Positions 44,485 to 53,130 of a DNA stretch of 64,000 bases are shown in pieces (position 1 is the stretch's first letter; each line of letters starts with the position of its first letter). Under the pieces are notes generated by a model. That model was not told where the DNA came from and made no database searches. It saw nothing but the letters and a program-made list of their open reading frames with translations. Source of the DNA: Beijerinckiaceae bacterium (GTDB taxonomy: Bacteria > Pseudomonadota > Alphaproteobacteria > Rhizobiales > Beijerinckiaceae); assembly GCA_019745195.1 (NCBI GenBank), contig JAIETL010000012.1, positions 124,001 to 188,000 on the forward strand, given 5' to 3'. The position numbers and the translations under genes are program-made.

Positions 44485-45864
44485 TCACGTCCGCTTGATC
44501 GCGAAGCTCTTGATGTAGTCCTCGGGCTTGGACGCATCGAAGGCCTTGCCCATCACCGTGATCGTCTTCGAGCCCGGCCTGGGCGGCGTCAGGCCGACCT
44601 CCTGCATCAGTTTCGCGGTGTCGGTGGCGAGATAGACGCGATTGGCGATGCCGGCATAGTCGACGTCGCCCTTGATCTGGCCCCAGCGCTTCATCTGCGT
44701 CAGCATCCAGATCGCGAAATTATCCCAGGGGAACGGGTCGAAATCGACGCGCTTGGGGTCGCGCTTGATGTTGCCGAGCCCGTCGGCATAGGTCCCGGTC
44801 AGGATCTGCTCCAGCACGGTGACGGGTTGGTTGAGGTAGTTCGCCGGCGCGATGGCCTCGGCGATCTGCTTCCTGTTCTCGTCCTTGGAGGCGAAGGCGG
44901 TGGCGTCGATGATCGCCTTCAGCAGCGCGCGATAGGTGTTGGGCTGGCTCGTGACGAACTCCTGGCTCGCCGCAAAGCCGCAGCAGGGATGGCCGTCCCA
45001 CAATTCCTTGGAGAGGATGTGGATGAAGCCGACGCCGTCGAACACAGCGCGCTGGTTGAAGGGGTCCGGCCCCAGGAAGCCGTCGATGTTGTCGGCGCGC
45101 AGGTTTGCGACCATCTCCGGCGGCGGCACGGCGCGGATCTGGACGTCGGTATCGGGATCGAGCCCGGCCTCGGCCAGATAATAGCGCAGCAGGTAGTTGT
45201 GCATCGAATAGTCGAAGGGCACGGCGAGCTTGAAGCCCTTCCAGTCCTTCGGGTTGCGCTTGTCCTTGTGCTTGACCGAGAGCGTGATCGCCTGGCCGTT
45301 GATGTTCTCCACCGCCGGCATCGTATAGGGGATCGGGTTCGAGCCAGCGCCCATCGAGATCGCCAGCGGCATCGGCGCCAGCATATGGGCGGCGTCGTAT
45401 TCCTTGTTGATCGTCTTGTCGCGGATCACCGCCCAGCCGGCGGTCTTGATGACTTCGACATTGAGGCCGTGCTTGGCGTAGAAGCCGAGCGGCGAGGCCA
45501 TGATGATCGGCGTCGCGCAGGTGATCGGGATGAAGCCGACCTTCAAATCCTTCTTCTCGATGCCGCCGGTCTGGGCGAGCGCCTCGGTCGCCATGCCGAT
45601 CGGGAACACCGAGGCTATGGCGGCCGCAGCCGTCGAAGCGCCCAGCGTCTTGATAAAGAGGCGACGCGCCTCGTCCTGCGGGAAGATCGCCCGCATCAGC
45701 GCGTTCTCGACGACGTTGCGGTAGCGGCCCTCTTCGGACGCTGCGACCTGCACCTCCTGCGCGCGCATCGCTCTGTCGTGCTCGGACTGGCTCTCATGCC
45801 GGCCGCAGGCGCAGCCCTTGATCAGGCGGCGGGTGGCGTCGAAGGCGTTTTTGAACAGGGCCAT
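44485..45864 (-). CDS. ABC transporter substrate-binding protein, NrtA/CmpA-like, with Cys/His N-terminal extension
   Basis: A 459-residue binding protein of the nitrate/bicarbonate/cyanate class. A Tat motif ARRLFIKTLGAS (RR67-68) and a hydrophobic stretch ending near AQ98 form the signal. The mature part (DLKVGFIPITCATPIIMASPLGFY) is diagnostic. Unusually, about 66 residues precede the Tat motif, with C18, C20, H23 and H29 in GCACGRHESQSEH. GGAGG lies before the ATG. First gene of an operon ending in cynS, so cyanate is the likely ligand. Confidence 0.9.
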   Translation of the reverse strand: MALFKNAFDATRRLIKGCACGRHESQSEHDRAMRAQEVQVAASEEGRYRNVVENALMRAIFPQDEARRLFIKTLGASTAAAAIASVFPIGMATEALAQTGGIEKKDLKVGFIPITCATPIIMASPLGFYAKHGLNVEVIKTAGWAVIRDKTINKEYDAAHMLAPMPLAISMGAGSNPIPYTMPAVENINGQAITLSVKHKDKRNPKDWKGFKLAVPFDYSMHNYLLRYYLAEAGLDPDTDVQIRAVPPPEMVANLRADNIDGFLGPDPFNQRAVFDGVGFIHILSKELWDGHPCCGFAASQEFVTSQPNTYRALLKAIIDATAFASKDENRKQIAEAIAPANYLNQPVTVLEQILTGTYADGLGNIKRDPKRVDFDPFPWDNFAIWMLTQMKRWGQIKGDVDYAGIANRVYLATDTAKLMQEVGLTPPRPGSKTITVMGKAFDASKPEDYIKSFAIKRT

Positions 45865-45915
45865 GGGCTTCTTGTCCTCCGGGCGGGTCGATCGTCGGAA
45901 ACTCGCTGCCGGCGT

Positions 45916-45931
45916 AGCAAGCGCCGGGCCA
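45916..45931 (-). promoter_or_regulatory. Sigma-54 -24/-12 promoter of the cyanase operon
   Basis: On the minus strand TGGCCCG (45931-45925), four bases, TTGCT (45920-45916). This fits TGGCACG-N4-TTGCA/T with one mismatch and exact spacing. Transcription would begin near 45905, about 40 bases before the binding-protein ATG. The sigma-54 activator gene lies divergent, 120 bases away. Confidence 0.75.
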
Positions 45932-45988
45932 AGCTCGGCTTTTCTCGCACATGCGAAGAATCAAGGAGTTGTGAGCGATCGAGTCTTG

Positions 45989-46038
45989 ACGAAATCTCGT
46001 AAATCACGAAAAATCGTAACCTATTGACGATATCTCGT
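45989..46038. promoter_or_regulatory. Three ACGA-N4-TCGT palindromes, putative enhancer sites
   Basis: ACGA-N4-TCGT occurs at 45989-46000 (N4 AATC), 46006-46017 (AAAA) and 46027-46038 (TATC). Centres are 17 and 21 bases apart. They lie about 90-130 bases upstream of the inferred sigma-54 start, the usual distance for activator binding sites. A TTGACG box at 45986-45991 overlaps the first copy and could be the -35 of the activator gene. Confidence 0.65.
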
Positions 46039-46053
46039 GATCCGGGATCTGCC

Positions 46054-47922
46054 TTGCTCGCCACCTCGCCCGACCCCGTCTTCGCCGCCGCGCCCGATGC
46101 GATGCTGGTGGTCGATGTCCGCACTGGCGCGGTGCTCGGCGCGAATCACGCCGCCGGCGCGCTTCTGGAGGCCGACCTGCCGACGCTCTGTGGCTCGGGC
46201 GTTTTTGCGCTGTTCCCTGACCAGATGGCGGAGCTCACCGTCTTCACCGACGCCGTACTCGCCAAAGGCGCATGGTGGACGCGCGGCCTGACGCCGGCGC
46301 ATCGGTCGGGCCGCGCCCTGCATCTGGAATGCGCCGGCGTGGTGCTGTCGCGCGAGCCGGCTTTGCTGATGCTGCTGACGCTCTACGATCTCGACGCCCG
46401 CCACAAGCGCGAGCTCGATGCGGAGGCGCAAGCCTATCAGCGCGGCGGCCTGACCGAATGGCTGCGGAGCGAGCGCCTGTTCCAGGACATCGAGCGCGGC
46501 AACCAGCTCATCCTGCGCGCCGCCGGCGAAGGCATTTTCGGCGTCAACGCCGAGGGCAAGACGACCTTCGTCAACCCGGCCGCCGAGGCGATGCTGGGCT
46601 GGGAGGCCGGCGAACTCGTCGGCGGCGACATGCATGCGAGCGTCCACCACCACCGCCCGGACGGCAGCGCCTATCCCCAGCAGGAATGTCCGATCTACGC
46701 CGCCTTCCGCGACGGCGCGGTCCACCATGTCGAGAACGAGAAATTCTTCCGCAAGGACGGCTCGGGCTTCTGGGTCGAATACACCTCGACGCCGATCCGC
46801 GACCGGGGACGGCTCGCCGGCGCGGTGATCGTCTTCCGGGACGTCAGCCAGCGCCATGAGGCCGACGAGAAGCTGCGCGCGGCGCTGGCCGAGGTCGACA
46901 GCCTGCGTCAGCGCCTGCAGCTCGAGAACGCCTATCTGCAAGAAGAGATGGCGATCGAGCGCAACCATCGCGGCGTCATCGGCTCGTCGGCCGCGATCCG
47001 AAAAATCCTGAGCCAGGTCGAGCTGGTCGCCAGGACCGACGCCGCCGTGCTCGTCACCGGCGAATCCGGCACCGGCAAGGAGCTTATCGCGGGCGCGATC
47101 CATGAGGCGAGCGAACGCCGGGCGCGGCCGCTGATCCGGGTCAACTGCGCCGCGATCCCGCGCGAACTGTTCGAGAGCGAGTTCTTCGGCCATGTCAGGG
47201 GCGCGTTCACCGGCGCGCTGCGGGACCGGATCGGCCGCTTCGAACTCGCCGACGGCGGCACGCTTTTCCTCGACGAGGTCGGCGAAATCCCGCTCGAACT
47301 GCAGGGCAAGCTGCTGCGGGTGCTGCAGGAGGGCGAGTTCCAGCGCGTCGGCGAGGAGCGCACCCGCAAGGTCGATGTCCGCCTGATCGCAGCCACCAAC
47401 CGCGATCTGCGCCGCGAGGTGCGCGAGGGCCGCTTCCGCGAGGACCTGTACTTCCGGCTCGATGTCTTCCCGATCCTGTCCGTGCCGCTGCGCGAACGGC
47501 GCGACGACATTCCAGCTCTGGCGCTGCATTTCCTGAAAGGCGCGCAGCGCAAGCTCAAGGTCGAGGGGCTGACGCTGAGCGAGGGCGACATGGCAAGGCT
47601 CACCGCCTATGACTGGCCCGGAAACGTCCGTGAGCTGCAGAACGTCATCGAGCGCGCCGCGATCCTGGCGCGCCAGGGCCGTCTGTTCATCGACCTGCCG
47701 CAAAGCGAGCGGGCGAGGCCGTCTGTTCAGGCTCGCGAGGAGCCGGTCCGCGCCGGCATTCTGACGGAGGCGGCGAGGCGCGAGCGCGACAGGGCCAGCA
47801 TCGAGGCGGCGCTCGCGGCAGCGGGCGGAAAGGTCAGCGGGCCGGGCGGCGCTGCGGAGATATTGGGGGTGAGGCCGACGACGCTGGCTTCACGCATAAA
47901 GACGCTGGGGATCGGGCGGTAA
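46054..47922 (+). CDS. Sigma-54-dependent transcriptional activator with PAS domain
   Basis: A bacterial enhancer-binding protein of 622 residues from TTG 46054. An N-terminal region of about 150 residues is followed by a PAS domain ([20 protein letters not shown]), a coiled linker and an AAA+ domain with Walker A GESGTGKE, the sigma-54-contact loop GAFTGA, Walker [13 protein letters not shown] and the R-fingers. The C-terminus has a Fis-type helix-turn-helix ([21 protein letters not shown]). The start could instead be TTG 46024, but that overlaps a palindrome and has no ribosome site. It probably activates the divergent cyanase operon. Confidence 0.93.
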   Translation: MLATSPDPVFAAAPDAMLVVDVRTGAVLGANHAAGALLEADLPTLCGSGVFALFPDQMAELTVFTDAVLAKGAWWTRGLTPAHRSGRALHLECAGVVLSREPALLMLLTLYDLDARHKRELDAEAQAYQRGGLTEWLRSERLFQDIERGNQLILRAAGEGIFGVNAEGKTTFVNPAAEAMLGWEAGELVGGDMHASVHHHRPDGSAYPQQECPIYAAFRDGAVHHVENEKFFRKDGSGFWVEYTSTPIRDRGRLAGAVIVFRDVSQRHEADEKLRAALAEVDSLRQRLQLENAYLQEEMAIERNHRGVIGSSAAIRKILSQVELVARTDAAVLVTGESGTGKELIAGAIHEASERRARPLIRVNCAAIPRELFESEFFGHVRGAFTGALRDRIGRFELADGGTLFLDEVGEIPLELQGKLLRVLQEGEFQRVGEERTRKVDVRLIAATNRDLRREVREGRFREDLYFRLDVFPILSVPLRERRDDIPALALHFLKGAQRKLKVEGLTLSEGDMARLTAYDWPGNVRELQNVIERAAILARQGRLFIDLPQSERARPSVQAREEPVRAGILTEAARRERDRASIEAALAAAGGKVSGPGGAAEILGVRPTTLASRIKTLGIGR

Positions 47923-47955
47923 TCGCGAGCTTTCATTGTGCCACGGAAACACACC

Positions 47956-48061
47956 GTCATCCCGGGCAAGCGAAGCGCAGACCCGGGATCCATCCTAGAG
48001 CACCTTCGTGCCTTACGATGGATCCCGGAGCTGCGCCGCTATGCGGCTTGTCCGGGATGAC
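47956..48061. repeat. Dispersed palindromic repeat family A, copy 3
   Basis: GTCATCCCGGGCAAGC at the left is mirrored by GGCTTGTCCGGGATGAC-like sequence at the right; GGGATCCATC and GATGGATCCC are mirrored inside. It lies between the activator gene and a convergent binding-protein gene. Confidence 0.9.
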
Positions 48062-48108
48062 GCGGTGTTTCTGATGCCAGGATCATAAAGGTGGAAGGAC
48101 ATTCCCGC

Positions 48109-49101
48109 CTACTCGATCCTGACCCCGCTCGCCTTGATGATCGGGGCCCATTTCTCGATTTCGGCGCCGATGAAGCCGCGCAGGCCAGCCGGCTCCAGCA
48201 GCGCCGGCACGGGAACGTCCGCGCCCAGCTCCTGCAGCTTGCCCTTGACGCCGGCGTCGGCCAGCGCCGCCTTCAGCGCTTGGTTGAGCTTCGCGACCAC
48301 GGCGGGCGGAGTGTCCTTGGGGGCAAACATCGCATTCCAGACCGCGACCTTGAAGCCGGGCACGCCGCCCTCGGTGCTGGTCGGAACGTTGGGCAGGAAC
48401 ACGGCGCGCTCGTCGGAGGCGACCGCGAGCGTGCGGATCGTGCCGGCGCGCTCCTGCGGCGCGACATTGACCGCCTGGTCGCAGAGATAGTCGATCTGGC
48501 CTGCGACGAGGTCGGTCATCGCCGGGCCGGTGCCGCGATATGGCACGCCGTTGGGCTTGACGCCGAGCACGGTGTTGAAAAGCAGGCAGGTGGTGTGGCT
48601 CACCGAGCCGATGCCGGCATGGGCGTTGGTCGCGGTCTTCTCGTTGGCCTTGAGCCAGGTCACGAACTCGGTGAGCGTCTGGCTCGGATGGGTCTTCTTC
48701 ACCGTCAGGAAGATCGGGTTGGTGTTGACCAGTCCCACTGGCGCGAAATCCTCGAGCGGCTTGTATTTCAGGTTCGGATTGAGCGAGACGGCGGCCGCAT
48801 GCGTGCCGGTATGGCCGATCAGGATGACGTGGCCGTCGGGCGCCGACGACATCAACCGCTGGCCCGCCAGCGTGCCCGCCGCGCCGACCGCGTTCTCGAT
48901 GATGACCGGCTGGCCGAGCGTGCGGGCCATATGCTCGCCGACGAGCCGGCCGACGACATCGGTCGGCCCGCCTGCCGCGAACGGAATCAGCATCGTCACG
49001 GGCTTGGTCGGGAACGCCTGCGCCTGCGCCGCCGTGGTTCCCGCGCCGGCGATGGCGAGCGCCGCGAAGCCCGCAATGGCGAGCCTGGTCATCGTCTTCA
49101 T
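48109..49101 (-). CDS. Tripartite tricarboxylate transporter substrate-binding protein (Bug family)
   Basis: A 330-residue periplasmic binding protein. The signal peptide ends near AQAQ (about residue 28), followed by the Bug-type start FPTKPVTMLIPFAAGGPTDVV. GYRGTGPAM-like and VAPQERAGTIRTLAV segments complete the fold. GGGAGG precedes ATG 49101; a longer frame to 49287 lacks one. Members bind citrate, tartrate, aromatic acids or amino acids. No TctA/TctB membrane partners are present here, so it is an orphan. Confidence 0.92.
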   Translation of the reverse strand: MKTMTRLAIAGFAALAIAGAGTTAAQAQAFPTKPVTMLIPFAAGGPTDVVGRLVGEHMARTLGQPVIIENAVGAAGTLAGQRLMSSAPDGHVILIGHTGTHAAAVSLNPNLKYKPLEDFAPVGLVNTNPIFLTVKKTHPSQTLTEFVTWLKANEKTATNAHAGIGSVSHTTCLLFNTVLGVKPNGVPYRGTGPAMTDLVAGQIDYLCDQAVNVAPQERAGTIRTLAVASDERAVFLPNVPTSTEGGVPGFKVAVWNAMFAPKDTPPAVVAKLNQALKAALADAGVKGKLQELGADVPVPALLEPAGLRGFIGAEIEKWAPIIKASGVRIE

Positions 49102-49438
49102 GTCAGCGTCCTCCCGTTGATGCAGCGCTGTGAGCCCTGCCGGTGCATCGGCACGACACGGCCTCGGCGTCTTGTCTGCGAAATACCTATTGTGGCTGGT
49201 GGCCCAAGGCGAATAGGGCAAAGTGCTAGCCGATAGGCGGATCATGTCTAGCCGTCGCGGCAAGCGACGTCGGTGACAGAAATTCAATTCTGTAACCCGT
49301 CAACATCGTGTCGCATTGCGGCATGTGGGAGGTTTCGCTACAGAGCCAAGCACCCTAGAACGATCCCAAAGGGCTCGCGAGGGTTCCAACGCGCTTGTTT
49401 CGTTCGCTTCGCGAACCTGAATGCCGGAGACGATCAGA
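49102..49438. other. Divergent promoter region between Bug gene and sdhC
   Basis: About 340 bases without a convincing gene. It holds the palindrome ACAGAA/TTCTGT at 49276-49293 and the hairpin GTTCGC/GCGAAC at 49402-49416. Upstream parts of the region are likely to hold the Bug gene promoter on the minus strand and the sdh promoter on the plus strand; no clear -35/-10 pair was identified. Confidence 0.55.
49276..49293. promoter_or_regulatory. Palindrome upstream of sdhC
   Basis: ACAGAA (49276-49281) and TTCTGT (49288-49293) flank ATTCAA. It could be an operator for the sdh operon or the divergent Bug gene. Confidence 0.35.
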
Positions 49439-49834
49439 GTGGCCGAGGTCAAACAGGCGGCGCGTCCGCTGTCGCCGCATCTGCAGATCTATCGCTGGTC
49501 CTGGACCATGGCGATGTCGATCGCCCATCGCGTCACCGGCTCGGCGCTCTATCTCGGCACTGTGCTGATCGCGGCATGGCTGGTCGCGGCAGCGTCCGGC
49601 CCGGCGGCTTACGACACCGCGCAGTGGGTCGCGGGCTCGATCCTCGGCCGGCTCGTGCTGTTCGGCTATTCCTTCGCGCTGCTGCACCACATGGTCGGGG
49701 GCCTGCGCCATTTCGTCTGGGACATGGGCCATGGCTATGATCCGCAGACGCGCATGAATCTCGCGAAATACAGCGTCGCCGTCTCCGGCGGGCTCACGAT
49801 CCTGGTCTGGATCGTGGCTCTGGCCCTGCGCTGA
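49439..49834 (+). CDS. sdhC: Succinate dehydrogenase cytochrome b556 subunit
   Basis: A 131-residue membrane anchor of complex II, three helices, binding heme b and quinone. HRVTGSALYLG carries the family's quinone-site serine region, and LLHHMVGGLRHFVWDMGHG holds the heme-ligand histidine. GTG 49439 is chosen since GGAGA lies ten bases upstream and the protein then begins MAEVK..RPLSPHLQIYRW as in relatives; an ATG at 49421 is possible but sits four bases behind a hairpin with no ribosome site. First gene of sdhCDAB. Confidence 0.93.
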   Translation: MAEVKQAARPLSPHLQIYRWSWTMAMSIAHRVTGSALYLGTVLIAAWLVAAASGPAAYDTAQWVAGSILGRLVLFGYSFALLHHMVGGLRHFVWDMGHGYDPQTRMNLAKYSVAVSGGLTILVWIVALALR

Positions 49835-49845
49835 GGAGCCGACAG

Positions 49846-50238
49846 ATGCATTCCAACTCCTCGATGCGCACCCCGCTCGGCCGCGTTCGCGGCCTCGGTT
49901 CGGCGAAGTCCGGCACCGGGCATTTCTGGCTCCAGCGCGTCACGGCGGTCGCTAACGTCGTCCTGACGATTATCTTCCTCGGCGTGGTGATCTCTCTCGT
50001 CGGCAGGCCCTATCAGGCGGCCCTGGCTGTTCTGTCGCACCCGCTGGTGGCGATCCTGATGCTGCTCTTCACCGTATCGGGCGTGGTGCATATGCGGCTC
50101 GGCATGCAGGTCATCATCGAGGACTATGTCCATGGCGAGGGCCTAAAGATCGCCGCTGTGATGGCCAATACCTTCTTTGCGATCGCGATCGGCGCGGCCT
50201 GCGTCTTCGCGCTCCTGAAGCTCTCGTTTGGAGGCTGA
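49846..50238 (+). CDS. sdhD: Succinate dehydrogenase hydrophobic anchor subunit
   Basis: A 130-residue three-helix membrane anchor of succinate dehydrogenase. It has a polar N-terminus ([27 protein letters not shown], with a conserved Arg/Ser quinone region) and a histidine in [19 protein letters not shown]. It pairs with SdhC to bind heme and ubiquinone. Eleven bases separate it from sdhC, and its stop lies four bases before sdhA. Confidence 0.93.
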   Translation: MHSNSSMRTPLGRVRGLGSAKSGTGHFWLQRVTAVANVVLTIIFLGVVISLVGRPYQAALAVLSHPLVAILMLLFTVSGVVHMRLGMQVIIEDYVHGEGLKIAAVMANTFFAIAIGAACVFALLKLSFGG

Positions 50239-50242
50239 TCCG

Positions 50243-52075
50243 ATGGCGATCACCAGAGCCCGCTCCACCGCGACTTACGCCGGCCCGGCCTATCCGATCA
50301 CCGACCACACCTTCGACGTCGTCGTGGTCGGCGCGGGCGGCGCTGGCTTGCGCGCCACGGTCGGCTGCTCGCAAGCGGGCCTGAAGACCGCCTGCATCAC
50401 GAAAGTGTTCCCGACGCGCTCGCATACGGTGGCGGCGCAGGGCGGCGTGGCCGCTTCGCTCGGCAATATGGGCAAGGATACCTGGCAGTGGCACATGTAC
50501 GACACCGTCAAGGGGTCGGACTGGCTCGGCGACCAGGACGCGATCGAGTATCTGGTCCGCAACGCGCCCGCCGCCGTCTACGAGCTCGAGCACTGGGGCG
50601 TGCCCTTTTCGCGCACGGAGGCGGGAAAAATCTACCAGCGGCCGTTCGGCGGCATGACGACCGAGTTCGGCGAGGGCCCGCCGGCCCAGCGCACCTGCGC
50701 GGCCGCCGACCGCACCGGCCACGCCATGCTGCACACGCTCTACGGCCAGGCGCTGCGCTACAACACCGAGTTCTTCATCGAATACTTCGCGATCGACCTG
50801 ATCATGGACGAGGACGGCGCGTGCCGGGGCGTGATCGCGCTCAAGCTCGACGACGGCACGCTGCATCGCTTCCGTTCCAAGATGGCGATCATGGCGACCG
50901 GCGGCTATGGCCGCGCCTATTTCTCGGCGACCTCGGCGCATACCTGCACCGGCGACGGCAACGCCATGGTGCTGCGCGCCGGCCTGCCCCTGCAGGACAT
51001 GGAGTTCGTGCAGTTCCACCCGACCGGGATCTACGGCGCGGGCTGCCTGATCACCGAGGGCGCGCGCGGCGAGGGCGGCTACCTGACCAATTCCGAGGGC
51101 GAGCGCTTCATGGAGCGCTATGCGCCGTCCGCCAAGGACCTCGCTTCGCGCGACGTCGTCTCACGCTCGATGACGATGGAGATCAGGGGCGGGCGCGGCG
51201 TCGGCAAGAACAAGGACCACATCTACCTGCATCTCGACCATCTCGACCCGAAAATCCTGCATGAGCGCCTGCCGGGCATCTCGGAGAGCGCCAAGATTTT
51301 TGCCGGCGTCGATGTGACCCGCGAGCCGATCCCGGTGCTGCCGACGGTGCATTACAACATGGGCGGCATCCCGACGAACTTCCACGGCGAGGTTCTGACC
51401 AAGGTCGACGGCAACGCCGACACCGTGGTCCCGGGCCTGATGGCGATCGGCGAGGCGGCCTGCGTCTCGGTGCATGGCGCGAACCGGCTCGGCTCGAATT
51501 CGCTGATCGACCTCGTCGTGTTCGGCCGGGCGGCCGGCCTGCGCTGCGCCGAGATCGTGACGCCGGGCGAAAAGCAGCCCGAGCTGCCGAAGAATTCGGC
51601 CGATCTGGCGCTGACGCGCCTCGACAAGTTCCGCAACGCCTCGGGCGGCACGCCGACGGCGGAGCTGCGCGGGCGCATGCAGAAGACGATGCAGGACAAT
51701 TGCGCGGTCTACCGCACCGGCGAGACGCTGGAGGAGGGTCATAAGCTGATCCATCAGGTCTGGGCCGGCATCGAGGATATCGGCACGACCGACCGCTCGC
51801 TGGTCTGGAACTCGGACCTGATCGAGACGCTGGAATTCGACAACCTGATCACGCAGGCCGTCGTCACCATGGATTCAGGCCTGAACCGCCCCGAAAGCCG
51901 CGGCGCACATGCCCGCGAGGACTATCCCGACCGCGACGACAAGAACTGGATGAAGCACACGCTCGCCTGGGTCGACGACGAGAAGCGCACCGTGACGCTG
52001 GATGACCGGCCGGTGCATACCTACACGCTGTCGAACGACATCGAGTACATCAAGCCCAAGGCGCGGGTGTATTGA
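50243..52075 (+). CDS. sdhA: Succinate dehydrogenase flavoprotein subunit
   Basis: A 610-residue FAD enzyme oxidising succinate to fumarate. The FAD fold [15 protein letters not shown], the FAD-attachment histidine in [13 protein letters not shown] and the active-site blocks [21 protein letters not shown] and RGGRGVG are complete. The C-terminal domain ends with the usual ..[13 protein letters not shown] precedes ATG 50243. The sdhB gene normally follows immediately; here three small genes are inserted between them. Confidence 0.97.
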   Translation: MAITRARSTATYAGPAYPITDHTFDVVVVGAGGAGLRATVGCSQAGLKTACITKVFPTRSHTVAAQGGVAASLGNMGKDTWQWHMYDTVKGSDWLGDQDAIEYLVRNAPAAVYELEHWGVPFSRTEAGKIYQRPFGGMTTEFGEGPPAQRTCAAADRTGHAMLHTLYGQALRYNTEFFIEYFAIDLIMDEDGACRGVIALKLDDGTLHRFRSKMAIMATGGYGRAYFSATSAHTCTGDGNAMVLRAGLPLQDMEFVQFHPTGIYGAGCLITEGARGEGGYLTNSEGERFMERYAPSAKDLASRDVVSRSMTMEIRGGRGVGKNKDHIYLHLDHLDPKILHERLPGISESAKIFAGVDVTREPIPVLPTVHYNMGGIPTNFHGEVLTKVDGNADTVVPGLMAIGEAACVSVHGANRLGSNSLIDLVVFGRAAGLRCAEIVTPGEKQPELPKNSADLALTRLDKFRNASGGTPTAELRGRMQKTMQDNCAVYRTGETLEEGHKLIHQVWAGIEDIGTTDRSLVWNSDLIETLEFDNLITQAVVTMDSGLNRPESRGAHAREDYPDRDDKNWMKHTLAWVDDEKRTVTLDDRPVHTYTLSNDIEYIKPKARVY

Positions 52076-52083
52076 GGGAGACG

Positions 52084-52512
52084 ATGCGCGCGACTTCGCC
52101 GCTACTCATTGCCGCGACCGCACTCGCTGCCTTGTTCAGTTTCGATGTCGAAGCCGATTATAAAATACGGCCGCACGCACTCGAAGGCTGTTGGCTTCGC
52201 GCCCAAAGCTGGGGCTCCGACTCCTTGTGCTTTCAAGATGGGCGACGTGTCGAGACCTGTTCGCTCGATCGCTTTGAAGGGTTGTGCAATGAGGGCAAGT
52301 GGCTCAAGCGGGGTTCCCGCTTGTCCCTCGTGGTTGCGGAGCCCGCCGAGGGTTGGCCGACGAACGTCAACGGCGATCGAAGGCCTCGTTATGATTGTCG
52401 GCTGAATTGGTTTGCTGAAGAGCGTTTTGAACTTCTTGGATGCGAGCTACCGGGCTTTTGGCAGCTAGATCGTCGACTCGGTAACTCAATAAGCAAGTCG
52501 GGAGGGGAGTGA
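52084..52512 (+). CDS. Small secreted cysteine-containing protein, function unknown
   Basis: A 142-residue protein with a likely signal peptide (LLIAATALAALFSFDVEA, cleaved near residue 25). The mature part has six cysteines (in EGCWLRA, SLCFQDG, ETCSLD, GLCNEG, DCRLNW, LGCELPG), suggesting disulfides. AGGGAG precedes ATG 52084. Base composition is visibly lower in GC than the sdh genes on either side, hinting at recent acquisition. It lies between sdhA and the DUF433 gene. No family recognised. Confidence 0.72.
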   Translation: MRATSPLLIAATALAALFSFDVEADYKIRPHALEGCWLRAQSWGSDSLCFQDGRRVETCSLDRFEGLCNEGKWLKRGSRLSLVVAEPAEGWPTNVNGDRRPRYDCRLNWFAEERFELLGCELPGFWQLDRRLGNSISKSGGE

Positions 52513-52517
52513 AGCAC

Positions 52518-52751
52518 ATGGGCCAGTTCACACGCATCACACGCGATCCGGCGATCATGAACGGCAAGGCCTGCATCCGCGGGCTGCGCGTCACGGTCGG
52601 GATGATCCTCGGCAATCTCGGGGCGGGCGTGACCATAGAGCGTTTGCTCGAGGAATACCCCTATCTGAGCCGCGAGGACGTTCTCGAAGCGATCCGCTAT
52701 GGGGCTTGGCTCGCGTCGGAGCGCGAAATCATGCTTGTGCCGGCCGCGTGA
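52518..52751 (+). CDS. DUF433 antitoxin-like protein
   Basis: A 77-residue protein with the DUF433 pattern: RITRDPAIMNGKACIRGLRVTVGMILGNL then YPYLSREDVLEAIRYGAWLA. These small proteins carry a helix-turn-helix-like segment and are paired with DUF5615 PIN-like proteins. It overlaps the next gene by four bases. ATG 52518 is chosen; GTG 52509 adds three residues. It is probably the antitoxin and autorepressor of the pair. Confidence 0.85.
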   Translation: MGQFTRITRDPAIMNGKACIRGLRVTVGMILGNLGAGVTIERLLEEYPYLSREDVLEAIRYGAWLASEREIMLVPAA

Positions 52752-53116
52752 GGCTTCTCATCGACATGAACCTGTCTCCTAGATTGGCCATGCATCTGGT
52801 CCATCATGGGCACGACGCCGTGCATTGGCTGACGGTCGGCGAGCCCAATGCGAAGGACGATGTGATTTTGCAGTGGGCCGCCGATATCGACCGGATCATC
52901 CTGACCGGCGATCTCGACTTCGGCGCAATGCTTATCGCGCTCGATCTGGACCGACCGAGCGTCATCCAGCTGCGCACTGACGTGACGCTGGCCGGGCAAA
53001 TTGGCGATCTTGTCGCGAATGCGATTGACGAAACCCGGCTCAAGCTCGACGACGGCGCGATCGTGACGATCGAGCCGTCGCGGGTTCGTGTCCGACCACT
53101 TCAAAGCAAACAGTAG
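52748..53116 (+). CDS. DUF5615 PIN-like toxin protein
   Basis: A 122-residue protein starting [27 protein letters not shown], with an early Asp, a middle [10 protein letters not shown] segment and [12 protein letters not shown], the acidic pattern of the PIN-like (Mut7-C/DUF5615) fold. The GTG start at 52748 overlaps the DUF433 stop (GTGA), the usual architecture of this toxin-antitoxin pair. The end lies 14 bases before sdhB. Confidence 0.85.
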   Translation: MRLLIDMNLSPRLAMHLVHHGHDAVHWLTVGEPNAKDDVILQWAADIDRIILTGDLDFGAMLIALDLDRPSVIQLRTDVTLAGQIGDLVANAIDETRLKLDDGAIVTIEPSRVRVRPLQSKQ

Positions 53117-53130
53117 TCAGGCATTCAGTC

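Noticed and set aside
53117..53130. Frameshift or broken gene between DUF5615 and sdhB
   Set aside because: Both frames end and start cleanly with a short gap, and sdhB is full length.
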